A model generated the notes under the pieces. The model saw nothing but the letters and a program-made list of their open reading frames with translations. It was not told the origin of the DNA and did no database searches. This document shows, in pieces, positions 37,244 to 47,875 of a stretch of 64,000 nucleotides of DNA; position 1 is the stretch's first letter, and each line of letters begins with the position of its first letter. The stretch spans positions 35,386 through 99,385 of the forward strand of contig NZ_JAGGQL010000012.1 of assembly GCF_018613315.1 (NCBI RefSeq), written 5' to 3'. Made by a program: the position numbers and the translations under genes. Source of the stretch: Bacillus sp. ISL-37. GTDB lineage: Bacteria > Bacillota > Bacilli > Bacillales > Cytobacillaceae.

Positions 37244-38416
37244 TCACACAGTTTCAGATTTCTTATTTGAACGGATTGGATACAAGGCTTTCTCCACTGT
37301 CTGGGCATTCTTTTCGGTAATTTCCGGTTTGCGCGGGATGGGCGGATATAAATCGTCAGGATCGTCCCACTCCTGTGGCAATTCTACAGGTGCTTGATCC
37401 TTCCATTCTTCTATCCACTCCTGCGGCAAGCTGCCATAACAGTTTGAGTTTTCAATCATTTCAAGCCAGATCAGTGACCAGGCTCTTGGCACAACGCGCC
37501 AAATATCATAGCCTCCGCCGCCAACAGCAACCCATTTGCCGCCGCAATATTTATGGGCAACTTCATGGGCCAGCTTTGGGATTTCCCGATAAATTCTCAT
37601 CGTAGACGATAAATGGGTCAATGGATCAAGATAATGAGCATCTGCTCCATTTTGCGTAAGAATTACATCTGGTTTAAAGAACTCGGCAACTTCCATCAGT
37701 GCATTCCTATAGGCATCTAGCCATGATTCATCCTCTGTGAAAGCATCGACCGGGATATTGAAAGAATATCCATAGCCCTTGCCCTGACCTCGCTCATTCA
37801 CATTTCCTGTACCCGGGAAAAGGTAACGTCCGGTTTCGTGAATCGATAGAGTGCATACATTAGGGTCATCATAAAATGACCATTGTACGCCATCTCCATG
37901 GTGTGCATCGGTATCGACATATAGTACCCGGGCATTGTATTTTTCCTGCAGGTATTTGATCGCTACAGAACTGTCATTGTAAATACAGAAGCCCGACGCT
38001 TTTCCCCGGAAGCCGTGATGCAGGCCTCCGCCCAGATGAAGTGCGTGGTTGGCTTTACCGGTCATGACATAATCCACTGCTGTCAGGGTGCCCCCGACAA
38101 GCAAAGCGCTTGCTTCATGCATATTTGCAAAAATCGGTGTATCTTCCGTTCCCAATCCATATCCTTCCGCAGATTCACTCTTAAGCTTTCCCTGGCCAGC
38201 AAGCTTAACAGCGTTTACAAAATTGGGGTCATGAACGAGGTGGAGTTCCTCATCCGTTGCCATCCGAGGCGCTACAATATATTCCTCATCAATTGCGCCA
38301 ATTTTACGCAGCAAATCCAGCGTAAGTTTCAACCTGATCTGGTTGAAAGGATGATGGCTGCTGAAACGATAATTCAGCAGCCCTTCGGAAAAGACAAATA
38401 CAGAGCGATCGCTCAT
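37244..38416 (-). CDS. acuC: AcuC, class II-type lysine deacetylase
   Basis: 390 residues of the histone deacetylase superfamily. Catalytic and zinc-binding motifs include HLGGGLHHG, YVDTDAHHGDGVQ, and NGADAHYLDPLTHL. In B. subtilis AcuC removes the acetyl group that AcuA places on AcsA, restoring acetyl-CoA synthetase. Its start overlaps the acuB stop by four bases (ATGA), so it is the last gene of the acuABC operon and translationally coupled. Confidence 0.93.
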   Translation of the reverse strand: MSDRSVFVFSEGLLNYRFSSHHPFNQIRLKLTLDLLRKIGAIDEEYIVAPRMATDEELHLVHDPNFVNAVKLAGQGKLKSESAEGYGLGTEDTPIFANMHEASALLVGGTLTAVDYVMTGKANHALHLGGGLHHGFRGKASGFCIYNDSSVAIKYLQEKYNARVLYVDTDAHHGDGVQWSFYDDPNVCTLSIHETGRYLFPGTGNVNERGQGKGYGYSFNIPVDAFTEDESWLDAYRNALMEVAEFFKPDVILTQNGADAHYLDPLTHLSSTMRIYREIPKLAHEVAHKYCGGKWVAVGGGGYDIWRVVPRAWSLIWLEMIENSNCYGSLPQEWIEEWKDQAPVELPQEWDDPDDLYPPIPRKPEITEKNAQTVEKALYPIRSNKKSETV

Positions 38417-39060
38417 GATGAAACTCCCGGAAGGTTCGGCCAGAGTACATGATGTCCGGCCTTTTTCAAGTCCTCGATCACAGCGATTGGATTCATCGTC
38501 TGGATTCTTACGACGAGGATTTTAAAACGTTCATCCTTTTGGTCAGGGTATACGAGCACACTCTGGATATTGGCTTTCCTCATACTGATAACAGAAGCAA
38601 TTTCACAAAGCATTCCTGCTTTGTTTGGTACTTTAACTTCGATTTGCGAGCCTGGCTGATGTGCGCCAGTAAGCTCAACGAGTGTATGAAGAAGATCGGT
38701 CTCAGTGACGATACCTACCAGCTTTTTATCCTTGGTGATTGGCAGGCAGCTGATATTATGTTCATAAAAAATGGCCGAAATTTCCTCGACAAAATCTAGA
38801 GGGTGCCCAGTGATCACATTAGTTGTCATAATCGATTTGACTGGGTTATCGAGTTCACCCTTATGCTCATCCCAATGGAACACAGAAGGGGCAGCATCCT
38901 TGATGTCCCTGTCGGATACCAGTCCGATCACACTATTGTCCTTATTCACTATTGGGATATGGCGAATCTTCTTATTTGCCATTAGCTTGATTGCATCCGC
39001 AATTGTATTTTCAGGAAAAAGTGTCGTTACATCCTTTTTCATAATTTCCTCGACGATCAT
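38413..39060 (-). CDS. acuB: AcuB, CBS-domain protein of acetoin/acetate utilisation
   Basis: 215 residues: two CBS domains (about 1-60 and 70-130, with the pattern IVGLVSDRDIKD and LVGIVTETDLL) followed by an ACT-like domain (about 138-210, IEVKVPNKAGMLCEIA). CBS pairs bind adenine nucleotides, so a sensing role is likely; its exact function in the AcuABC system is not settled. The gene is 31 bases after acuA and overlaps acuC. Confidence 0.92.
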   Translation of the reverse strand: MIVEEIMKKDVTTLFPENTIADAIKLMANKKIRHIPIVNKDNSVIGLVSDRDIKDAAPSVFHWDEHKGELDNPVKSIMTTNVITGHPLDFVEEISAIFYEHNISCLPITKDKKLVGIVTETDLLHTLVELTGAHQPGSQIEVKVPNKAGMLCEIASVISMRKANIQSVLVYPDQKDERFKILVVRIQTMNPIAVIEDLKKAGHHVLWPNLPGVSS

Positions 39061-39091
39061 GGTTCCTTCCTCCTTGAATGATGAGGTATCA

Positions 39092-39724
39092 TCAATACAT
39101 AAAACGGTTCATAAACCGCAGCTGATCAAACTGCTGGATTGATTCCGGCGCAATTCTTTTGCCAATTCGCGCCATCAAACAGTTTGCTGGATGGGAACTG
39201 ATTTCCGGATCATCTGTCGCGTACCAGGTTAGGCCGCCGGCATTCATCATTTTTTCCATGACTTTGCGGTATTCCCAAACATTCAAGCCGGTTCCTTTTA
39301 GGTCCCAATGCCAGTAATATTCAGTCGTGATAATGATATAATCTTCCATCGCGTCATCCATCATGGAAACCATCAGCAAATTCTTGCCGACTCGGCTGCC
39401 GCGGAATTCAGGAATGACCTCGATTGCACCAAGTTCTATTAAATCTTCCATTTTTCCTTCTGACCATCTTTCAAGCGGGTCTGGATAAAGGTAAGTAACA
39501 TAACCGACAATCATATGGCCTGAGCGCGCTACGATGATACGTCCCTCCGGCAGCCCGGCAATCTCAACCAATGCCTTGTGCTGCTGGGCAGGGGGACGGA
39601 ACGCCACTAAATCTTCATGGAATTCATAGCTTGCAAGTTTTTCAGGAGAAATCGGGCCTTCAATGATTAAACGGCCATGAGGAGTTTTCAATTCTTTTGC
39701 GTTATAAGTCTTTTTATGTTCCAT
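39092..39724 (-). CDS. acuA: AcuA, GNAT protein acetyltransferase acting on AcsA
   Basis: 210 residues with a GNAT fold; the acetyl-CoA-binding segment is GSRVGKNLLMVSMM. In B. subtilis AcuA acetylates AcsA on the active-site lysine (K549) and inactivates it. It heads the acuABC operon, divergent from acsA. A TATAAT -10 lies at 39762-39767 (minus strand), with a cre-like operator overlapping where the -35 should be. Confidence 0.93.
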   Translation of the reverse strand: MEHKKTYNAKELKTPHGRLIIEGPISPEKLASYEFHEDLVAFRPPAQQHKALVEIAGLPEGRIIVARSGHMIVGYVTYLYPDPLERWSEGKMEDLIELGAIEVIPEFRGSRVGKNLLMVSMMDDAMEDYIIITTEYYWHWDLKGTGLNVWEYRKVMEKMMNAGGLTWYATDDPEISSHPANCLMARIGKRIAPESIQQFDQLRFMNRFMY

Positions 39725-39761
39725 TCAGTCACCACCCGTCAACAATTCAAACGATAATTCT

Positions 39762-39767
39762 ATTATA
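39762..39767 (-). promoter_or_regulatory. -10 element of the acuABC promoter
   Basis: TATAAT on the minus strand, about 38 bases before the acuA start. No good -35 hexamer is present; the -35 position is taken by the cre-like site at 39784-39797. Confidence 0.55.
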
Positions 39768-39783
39768 CATAAAATCTAACAGA

Positions 39784-39797
39784 TAAAAGCGCTTTCA
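39784..39797. promoter_or_regulatory. cre-like CcpA operator, acuA/acsA region
   Basis: TGAAAGCGCTTTTA on the minus strand, differing from the cre consensus TGWAARCGNTWNCA mainly in the last dinucleotide. It overlaps the -35 region of acuABC, a position suited to repression. B. subtilis acuABC/acsA are CcpA-regulated. Confidence 0.65.
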
Positions 39798-39949
39798 CAA
39801 AATTTTCTGTATTTAAATATTAATATTTTTAAAAGAAAATCCTCAATATTATTGGTATACTCCGCCGTAAAGCGGTGCGTACTTTCAATCCTTACATACT
39901 CCAATGAAAATTTTAATCAACCCTTTATTTTCTACTAATATTTTAAAAA

Positions 39950-39978
39950 TTGAGAAAATCGAATTTTTATACTATAAT
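39950..39978 (+). promoter_or_regulatory. Sigma-A promoter of acsA
   Basis: TTGAGA (39950-39955), 17 bases, TATAAT (39973-39978), 35 bases before the acsA start. Confidence 0.75.
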
Positions 39979-40012
39979 GTATTTTAAATATAAAGCCAAG
40001 GGGGATGGATAC

Positions 40013-41731
40013 ATGAAAGTGGAAGCGCTACCAGTTACACAAGGGAATCATAACTTAAAAAATTATCAAGAGCTTCATGGACAATTTGATTGGAGCGAAG
40101 CGGAGAAAGAGTTTTCCTGGTCTGAAACAGGCAGGGTCAATATGGCATATGAAGCAATTGATCGCCATGCAGAAGGATTCAGGAAAAATAAAATTGCGCT
40201 TTATTATCAGGATGGGGTGCGCAAGGAAAAATATACTTTTAAAGAGATGAAGGAGCTTTCAAATAAAGCTGGGAATGTCTTTAAAACTTATGCTGATGTG
40301 GAAAAAGGAGACCGCGTGTTCATCTTCATGCCTCGTTCTCCAGAACTGTATTTTGCTGTTCTCGGGGCGGTCAAGCTAGGCGCGATTGTAGGTCCATTAT
40401 TTGAAGCATTCATGGAAGGTGCTGTCCGTGACAGACTGGAGGACAGTGGGGCAAAGGTATTGGTGACAACACCTGAGCTTCTTGAACGTGTTCCTGTCGA
40501 TGAGCTTCCTGATTTGAAGCATATTCTTCTTGTTGGCGACAATATTGAGGAAAACGACAAGTATGTTGATTTCAAGCAAAAGCTATCTGAAGCCAGCAAG
40601 AAGCTTGATATCGAATGGGTTGATCGTACAGATGGCCTGATTTTACATTACACTTCCGGGTCAACTGGAAAACCTAAAGGCGTTCTCCATGTCCATAATG
40701 CGATGATCCAGCATTATCAGACAGCAAAATGGGTACTTGACCTTAAAGAGGAAGATGTGTACTGGTGCACTGCGGATCCAGGCTGGGTAACAGGAACTTC
40801 ATACGGAATTTTCGGCCCATGGCTTGCGGGAACGTCCAATGTAATCATTGGCGGACGCTTCAATCCAGAGACATGGTATAAGATGATCGAAGAATACGGA
40901 GTGACTGTTTGGTACAGTGCCCCTACAGCTTTCAGGATGCTGATGGGTGCGGGCGATGAGGTAGTGAAGAAATTCGATCTTAGCTGTCTTCGTCATATCC
41001 TGAGTGTCGGTGAACCGCTGAACCCAGAGGTAGTCAGATGGGGAATGAAAGTGTTCAACCTGCGCATCCATGATACATGGTGGATGACTGAGACGGGTGC
41101 ACAATTAATCTGTAACTATCCAAGCATGGAAATCAAGCCTGGATCAATGGGTAAACCAATCCCAGGCGTGAAGGCTGCGATTGTTGATGACCAGGGCAAC
41201 GAATTGCCACCATACAGAATGGGCAATTTAGCAATCCAAAAGGGATGGCCATCGATGATGCATACAATCTGGAACAACCCTCAGAAGTATGAGTCTTATT
41301 TCATGCCAGGTGACTGGTACGTTTCCGGTGACTCAGCGTATATGGATGAAGATGGCTACTTCTGGTTCCAGGGACGGATTGATGATGTCATCATGACTTC
41401 AGGTGAGCGTGTCGGACCGTTTGAAGTAGAAAGCAAGCTGGTTGAACACCCTGCAGTTGCTGAAGCTGGTGTCATTGGCAAACCAGACCCAGTTCGTGGC
41501 GAAATCATCAAGGCGTTCATCGCATTGCGTGATGGCTATGAGCAGTCTGATGAGTTGATCGAAGAAATCCGCCAGTTCGTTAAAAAAGGCCTTGCTGCAC
41601 ATGCTGCACCGCGTGAGATCGAATTCCGCGACAAGCTTCCGAAAACACGAAGCGGTAAAATCATGCGCCGTGTATTGAAGGCTTGGGAACTTGACCTCCC
41701 AACTGGCGACCTTTCTACAATGGAAGATTAA
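40013..41731 (+). CDS. acsA: Acetyl-CoA synthetase AcsA
   Basis: 572 residues, the same as remembered for B. subtilis AcsA. It makes acetyl-CoA from acetate, ATP and CoA through an acetyl-AMP intermediate. The AMP-binding P-loop YTSGSTGKPKG and the C-terminal PKTRSGKIMRR are present; the lysine in SGK falls at residue 549, the position acetylated by AcuA. The start at 40013 follows AAGGGGG; the in-frame extension upstream overlaps the promoter and is rejected. It is divergent from acuABC and ends with a terminator. Confidence 0.95.
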   Translation: MKVEALPVTQGNHNLKNYQELHGQFDWSEAEKEFSWSETGRVNMAYEAIDRHAEGFRKNKIALYYQDGVRKEKYTFKEMKELSNKAGNVFKTYADVEKGDRVFIFMPRSPELYFAVLGAVKLGAIVGPLFEAFMEGAVRDRLEDSGAKVLVTTPELLERVPVDELPDLKHILLVGDNIEENDKYVDFKQKLSEASKKLDIEWVDRTDGLILHYTSGSTGKPKGVLHVHNAMIQHYQTAKWVLDLKEEDVYWCTADPGWVTGTSYGIFGPWLAGTSNVIIGGRFNPETWYKMIEEYGVTVWYSAPTAFRMLMGAGDEVVKKFDLSCLRHILSVGEPLNPEVVRWGMKVFNLRIHDTWWMTETGAQLICNYPSMEIKPGSMGKPIPGVKAAIVDDQGNELPPYRMGNLAIQKGWPSMMHTIWNNPQKYESYFMPGDWYVSGDSAYMDEDGYFWFQGRIDDVIMTSGERVGPFEVESKLVEHPAVAEAGVIGKPDPVRGEIIKAFIALRDGYEQSDELIEEIRQFVKKGLAAHAAPREIEFRDKLPKTRSGKIMRRVLKAWELDLPTGDLSTMED

Positions 41732-41745
41732 TAGAAACGTACAGA

Positions 41746-41773
41746 AGAGCGTGAAGTTGGACTTCACGCTCTT
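41746..41773 (+). terminator. Terminator after acsA
   Basis: AGAGCGTGAAGT / ACTTCACGCTCT stem, T/A-rich tail. Confidence 0.85.
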
Positions 41774-41786
41774 ATATATTTACAGG

Positions 41787-41823
41787 AAAAAGAAACACCG
41801 CATCCAACAAGATGCGGTGTTTC
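41787..41823 (-). terminator. Terminator of the PBP gene (minus strand)
   Basis: GAAACACCGCATC / GATGCGGTGTTTC; on the minus strand followed by TTTTT. Confidence 0.88.
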
Positions 41824-41839
41824 TACTTATATCCTATTG

Positions 41840-44779
41840 CTAGTTTCCGTTACCATTTCCATTCCCATCGCCGTTCCCGTCACCTTCACCGTCGCCGTCT
41901 CCATCTCCATCTCCAGGAGGTGGTGGTGGAGGTGGCTTAGGAGGATCCTTCGGTTTAGGGTCAGTTGGAGGCGGGTCTTTTGGCTTTGGATCCTTCGGTT
42001 TGTCTTCCTTTGGCGGATCCTTAGGCTCTGGCTTTTGTCCGATTTCAATGATATTAGATGGCTTTGATTCTTTTCCAGCAATATCGACTGCTGTGACATA
42101 GAATGAGCCGTCTCCAGCATTGAAAGCTAAATCTGCTCCTGCTTTAATGCTGCCGACCTTTTTCTTGTTGTTATAGATTCGATAGCCGACAATATCATTT
42201 TCAGGATGCTTGCCCCAGGTAATTGTTTTTCCTGATAGCTTGATTCCCAGTGCTGCAGGAGTTTTGCCATTTTCACTAAGCTTATCATCCGCAACAAGAA
42301 TCTTGTTCCATGCATCCTTTTTAGGGATCAGCTGCTGCGGATCTCTGATTTTATGGCCAATGATGCTTTCCATATATTCTGGATTCAGGATCACTCCAGT
42401 ATCCGTGAATTCAGATGGTGTTGAATCAAGAGCGATATAGCGCTTATCGCCTACGGTTACGAATTTGTTTTCGACAAGGCTGTCATCAACCTTTGATGGA
42501 GCATACTTTGCAATAAAGTAATCTGATTCAACAAGTCCTGCTTTGGAGCAAGCACTCGATGGAAGCAAACCAGATACTCCACAATAGGAACGTTTAACAA
42601 TTCCACCAGGCATCTTAAAGCGCTCTTCTGGATCGACTAGCTGTGGAGCAACATCATAAGCGTCGTTCATTAAGTCTGCCCAGATGTATTGGGTACGTTG
42701 GCCATATGAAAGTCCTTTATATCGTTTTTCCAGTGGTTTATTGTGGTCGTAGCCGAGCCATACCCCGAAGGATACATTCGGATTAGTAGCTACAAACCAG
42801 GAATCATAAAAATCGTGTCCAGTACCTGTTTTACCTGCCCAGTCAGACCCAAACTTCAGTCTGCTCTTTACAGCGGTTGCAGTTCCGCGATTAATAACAT
42901 CACGCATCATATCGATTGTAAGATATGATGTCTGCGGACTGAAAACATCTACCGGTTCTGATTTATGCTGGAAAACTACGTTTCCATCCTTATCAACAAT
43001 CTTTTCAATCATATAAGCATCAATGAATTTCCCGCCATTTGCGAATGTACCGAATGCATTGGTGTTCTCTTCAACAGTGACACCACCGGACAATGATCCA
43101 ATCGATGTTGATGGATTTTCATAGTCATCCTTATGCAGATTAGAGAATCCCATTTTATCCAGGAAGGTTGCTGGCCTCTGGTTGAGGATACTCTTGTAGG
43201 CAAGAACAGCAGGGACGTTATAAGACTTTGTCAATGCGTGTCTCGCTGAAGTCAAGCCGCTGTATCGCATATCATAGTTATTTGGCCAAGCTTTGCCAGG
43301 ACCATTCAAAAATACCTGGACATCTGGAAGAACAGAACCGGGATGCAATTTCCCTAACTCCATTGCAGGAGCATAAACGAGCAGCGGTTTCATCGTAGAA
43401 CCGTTTTGTCTAGGTGAGTCAGTGGCATGATTTCTTTGCTGTATGTCAAAGTCACGCCCGCCGACAAAACTAATCATTTTACCAGTCTTGTTTTCAATCA
43501 GCACGGCGCCAATTTCAACCTGTTCATCAATGACAATCGTCTTGTTTGGGTCATCTGGATCAGGAACTTCCTGCGGTTTGTTGCTTCCATAATACGGATA
43601 TTTATTTGCTGTTTCCTGGTGTTTTTCATAAATTTCTTTATTGATGGTCGTGTAAATCTTATAGCCATTCTGACGGAGGTCACGGTCCGCAAGTGCTTGG
43701 TATTCTGCCATCAATTTATCGTCTTTTTTCAAGTCTTCTAGTTCATAGCCATCACGTTCAGCAAGAATCTCTGCGAGGATTGTAACGGATCGCTTCTCGA
43801 TTTCAAACGTCAAGAAAGGATATTCCTCAACGGTATTATCACTAGGAACTTCTTTTACAAAGTCCTTTGTGATATCGTAGTTGATCGCTTCCTTGAACTC
43901 TTCGTCGGAAATGAAACCAGCTCCATGCATTCTTGTAACGACTGTCTTGTATCTGGAAAGGCCAGGCTCAAGTCCTTTTGGATCCTTCAGCTTGCCATGG
44001 TCACTGCTGAACGGTGTGTAACCGAACGGGCTCTGCGGAAGACCGGCAATAAAGGCAGCCTGAGGCAATGTCAGATCCTTCGCTTCTTTTCCGAAGATTC
44101 CTTGAGCTGCGGCCTGGACACCGGCAATGTTGCTGCCGTTCGCGTTTCGTCCGAACGTGGCGACATTCAAATAGGCTTCAAGGATTTCTTTTTTATCAAA
44201 AAATTTCTCGAGACGAAGTGCGAGCAGAATTTCTTTCGCTTTACGCTCGAAGGAAATTTCATTCGTCAGGATCTGGTTCTTAATGAGCTGCTGTGTGAGT
44301 GTACTACCTCCGGAGGATGTCGCTGAGTTTGTTACCTCCTGGAAAAGTGCGCGCATGATTGCTTTTGGAACGACGCCATCATGCTCATAAAAGTACTCAT
44401 CTTCTGTTGCGACTACTGCATTTACCAAATGCTTCGACATATCGTCAAGCTTTACTTCCTCACGGTATAAATCCGTTCGGAGCTTGCCAAGATAAACATC
44501 GTTATCAAAATATAAATCCGATGTTTCTTCATAGTTGTAGATATCTTTCCTCATATTCTCATAAGGTCGGATTTGTTCATCTTTGACAAGGGATGCGAAG
44601 TACCCGGCACCTGTACCAGCGGCGAATCCACCACCGAGAACCAATACAATGATCAATAACAACAGCATGTTCCAGACAACTGAATAAGTAATCCGGGCTC
44701 CTTTTACGGTCTTTTTATTCGTAAAAAAAGCACCAAAGGATTTAAGCTTCTCTTTCCAAGCCTGTTTTCCCTCATGCAT
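41840..44779 (-). CDS. Bifunctional class A penicillin-binding protein (PBP1A/1B family)
   Basis: 979 residues. A basic cytoplasmic tail and one transmembrane helix (about 36-58) anchor the protein. The GT51 glycosyltransferase domain has the catalytic TEDEYFYEHDG (E126) and GGSTLTQQLIKN. The transpeptidase domain has S461-T-M-K464, S519-Y-N and K650-T-G. A fibronectin-III-like domain (about 855-925) follows, then a Lys/Pro/Asp-rich linker and a tail of alternating Gly with Asp, Glu or Asn. It polymerises and cross-links peptidoglycan outside the cell. I do not recall a PBP gene between acsA and tyrS in B. subtilis. GGGGGA precedes the ATG. Confidence 0.92.
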   Translation of the reverse strand: MHEGKQAWKEKLKSFGAFFTNKKTVKGARITYSVVWNMLLLLIIVLVLGGGFAAGTGAGYFASLVKDEQIRPYENMRKDIYNYEETSDLYFDNDVYLGKLRTDLYREEVKLDDMSKHLVNAVVATEDEYFYEHDGVVPKAIMRALFQEVTNSATSSGGSTLTQQLIKNQILTNEISFERKAKEILLALRLEKFFDKKEILEAYLNVATFGRNANGSNIAGVQAAAQGIFGKEAKDLTLPQAAFIAGLPQSPFGYTPFSSDHGKLKDPKGLEPGLSRYKTVVTRMHGAGFISDEEFKEAINYDITKDFVKEVPSDNTVEEYPFLTFEIEKRSVTILAEILAERDGYELEDLKKDDKLMAEYQALADRDLRQNGYKIYTTINKEIYEKHQETANKYPYYGSNKPQEVPDPDDPNKTIVIDEQVEIGAVLIENKTGKMISFVGGRDFDIQQRNHATDSPRQNGSTMKPLLVYAPAMELGKLHPGSVLPDVQVFLNGPGKAWPNNYDMRYSGLTSARHALTKSYNVPAVLAYKSILNQRPATFLDKMGFSNLHKDDYENPSTSIGSLSGGVTVEENTNAFGTFANGGKFIDAYMIEKIVDKDGNVVFQHKSEPVDVFSPQTSYLTIDMMRDVINRGTATAVKSRLKFGSDWAGKTGTGHDFYDSWFVATNPNVSFGVWLGYDHNKPLEKRYKGLSYGQRTQYIWADLMNDAYDVAPQLVDPEERFKMPGGIVKRSYCGVSGLLPSSACSKAGLVESDYFIAKYAPSKVDDSLVENKFVTVGDKRYIALDSTPSEFTDTGVILNPEYMESIIGHKIRDPQQLIPKKDAWNKILVADDKLSENGKTPAALGIKLSGKTITWGKHPENDIVGYRIYNNKKKVGSIKAGADLAFNAGDGSFYVTAVDIAGKESKPSNIIEIGQKPEPKDPPKEDKPKDPKPKDPPPTDPKPKDPPKPPPPPPPGDGDGDGDGEGDGNGDGNGNGNGN

Positions 44780-44931
44780 TCATATCATTCCCCCTAAAAT
44801 CACATACATTATAGCATAAACAGGCTGTCGAATAGATGTTAATGTGAATTTTTCTGAAAATTTATGTCGAATTTGACAACAAGTATTGCTTTATGGTAAA
44901 AATGCTTTATTAACTTTATAGTAAAAAGCTT

Positions 44932-46472
<1,541 letters not shown>

Positions 46473-46527
46473 AGTTTTTTTTCGGAAACTTTATTGCTTC
46501 ATGCGAAAAACATTTCATATAAATGAT

Positions 46528-46562
46528 AAAAACAGCCTTCTGGATACCAGATGGCTGTTTCT
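46528..46562 (+). terminator. Hairpin terminator after tyrS
   Basis: AAACAGCCTTCTGG / CCAGATGGCTGTTT with one mismatch, followed by a C/T-rich tail. Confidence 0.7.
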
Positions 46563-46591
46563 TCTATAAAAATAAAATCTGTTTTTCACTT

Positions 46592-46703
46592 TATCGTTCA
46601 CATTTTCAAATATATCAGCGGATTTTTGATTATATCGACCACATTTTCAAATATATCGGCGGATTTTCAAATATATCGACCACATTTGAGAATATATCGA
46701 CCA
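46592..46703. repeat. Array F: six 20/21-bp tandem repeats with alternating unit types
   Basis: TATCG (TATCA in copy two) starts at 46592, 46613, 46633, 46654, 46674 and 46695, with spacings 21, 20, 21, 20, 21. Two unit types alternate: TATCGACCACATTTTCAA and TATCGGCGGATTTTCAA, giving a 41-bp higher-order period. TCGACCAC is shared with array E. It lies between convergent tyrS and rpsD. Confidence 0.93.
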
Positions 46704-46775
46704 ACTCGAAAAGTAGTAGACGCTTGGGAGGAGTGGGGGTGAGTATTAGTACAACAGAAAGAATATTGAATGAAA

Positions 46776-46807
46776 CAAAAACCCCGACCAAAGCGGCCGG
46801 GGTTTTA
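46776..46807 (-). terminator. Terminator of rpsD (minus strand)
   Basis: AAACCCCGGCC / GGTCGGGGTTT followed on the minus strand by TTG and T-rich bases. Confidence 0.85.
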
Positions 46808-46819
46808 TTTAGCACTCTA

Positions 46820-47422
46820 TTAACGAGAGTAGAATTCAACGATAAGAGCTTCGTTGATTTCAGCTGGAAGTTCAGAACGCTCAGGCATACGAGTGAAAGT
46901 TCCTTCTAGCTTGTCTGCATCGAAAGTCAAGAAGTCAGGTACGAAGTTGTTAACTTCGATTGCTTCTTTAACAACATCAAGGTTGCGTGACTTTTCACGA
47001 AGTGTGATTGTTTGTCCTGGAGCTACGCGGTAAGATGGGATATCTACGCGTGCGCCATCAACCATGATGTGACCGTGGTTTACTAACTGGCGAGCTGCAC
47101 GACGAGTGCGAGCAAGACCAAGACGGTAAACAACGTTGTCAAGACGAGCTTCAAGAAGAATCATGAAGTTTTCGCCGTGCTTACCAGGCATTTTGCTTGC
47201 CTTGTCGAACAAGTTACGGAACTGGCGCTCAGTAACTCCGTACATGTGGCGAAGCTTTTGCTTCTCTTGTAATTGTAATCCGTATTCGGATAATTTTTTA
47301 CGCTGGTTAGGACCATGAGGACCTGGTGCGTAAGGGCGTTTTTCTAATTCTTTACCTGTACCGCTTAGTGAAATTCCAAGACGGCGGGATAGTTTCCAGC
47401 TTGGGCCGGTATAACGAGCCAT
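46820..47422 (-). CDS. rpsD: 30S ribosomal protein S4
   Basis: 200 residues, starting [19 protein letters not shown], the classic bacterial S4 sequence, with the S4 RNA-binding domain at about 90-155. S4 nucleates 30S assembly on 16S rRNA and in Bacillus represses its own translation by binding its leader. The start at 47422 follows AAGGAGG; the upstream in-frame extension is not S4. This is the C-minus (no zinc cysteine cluster) form. Monocistronic, as in B. subtilis. Confidence 0.97.
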   Translation of the reverse strand: MARYTGPSWKLSRRLGISLSGTGKELEKRPYAPGPHGPNQRKKLSEYGLQLQEKQKLRHMYGVTERQFRNLFDKASKMPGKHGENFMILLEARLDNVVYRLGLARTRRAARQLVNHGHIMVDGARVDIPSYRVAPGQTITLREKSRNLDVVKEAIEVNNFVPDFLTFDADKLEGTFTRMPERSELPAEINEALIVEFYSR

Positions 47423-47607
47423 GAATGACTCCTCCTTAGTTTTTATTTTGTAAAATAAAAACAGATTGTGATTAAGCACTTATGGGTATTTTGTTTTCAT
47501 GTACCTTCGCCCTAGCAGCAGCGGGTTACGAGATACACCATCAAACAGCGTTCGAGGAACAAAATACATACATAATCTAGATCACATAGGCTGCGATATT
47601 TTACACA
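47423..47607 (-). ncRNA. rpsD 5' leader, probable S4 autoregulatory region
   Basis: A leader of about 185 bases between the inferred transcription start and rpsD, with several potential helices. B. subtilis rpsD is controlled by S4 binding to such a leader. I identify it by position; the pseudoknot was not drawn in detail. Confidence 0.55.
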
Positions 47608-47613
47608 AAGAGT

Positions 47614-47643
47614 ATTATATAATTTCTGTTGCTATAAAGTCAA
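47614..47643 (-). promoter_or_regulatory. Sigma-A promoter of rpsD
   Basis: On the minus strand: TTGACT (47643-47638), 18 bases, TATAAT (47619-47614). Confidence 0.75.
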
Positions 47644-47875
47644 GGGCATATTTGAAAATCAAGAAATGTTCAGCTAGTTTTTCACTAAAAAGTTTGTCTT
47701 TTATATCATACTATTTTACTAGGTCTATGGTATAATGATTAGTAATTGTTATATTTTTCAAATATTTGGATATTACCTTGCCACGTGATGAATCATTTTA
47801 GTTTATTCAGGCTGCTGCCTGTCAAAACAGCTACTTACAAATCGCTGTTAAGTGATTTTAAAACAGGTGATATAT

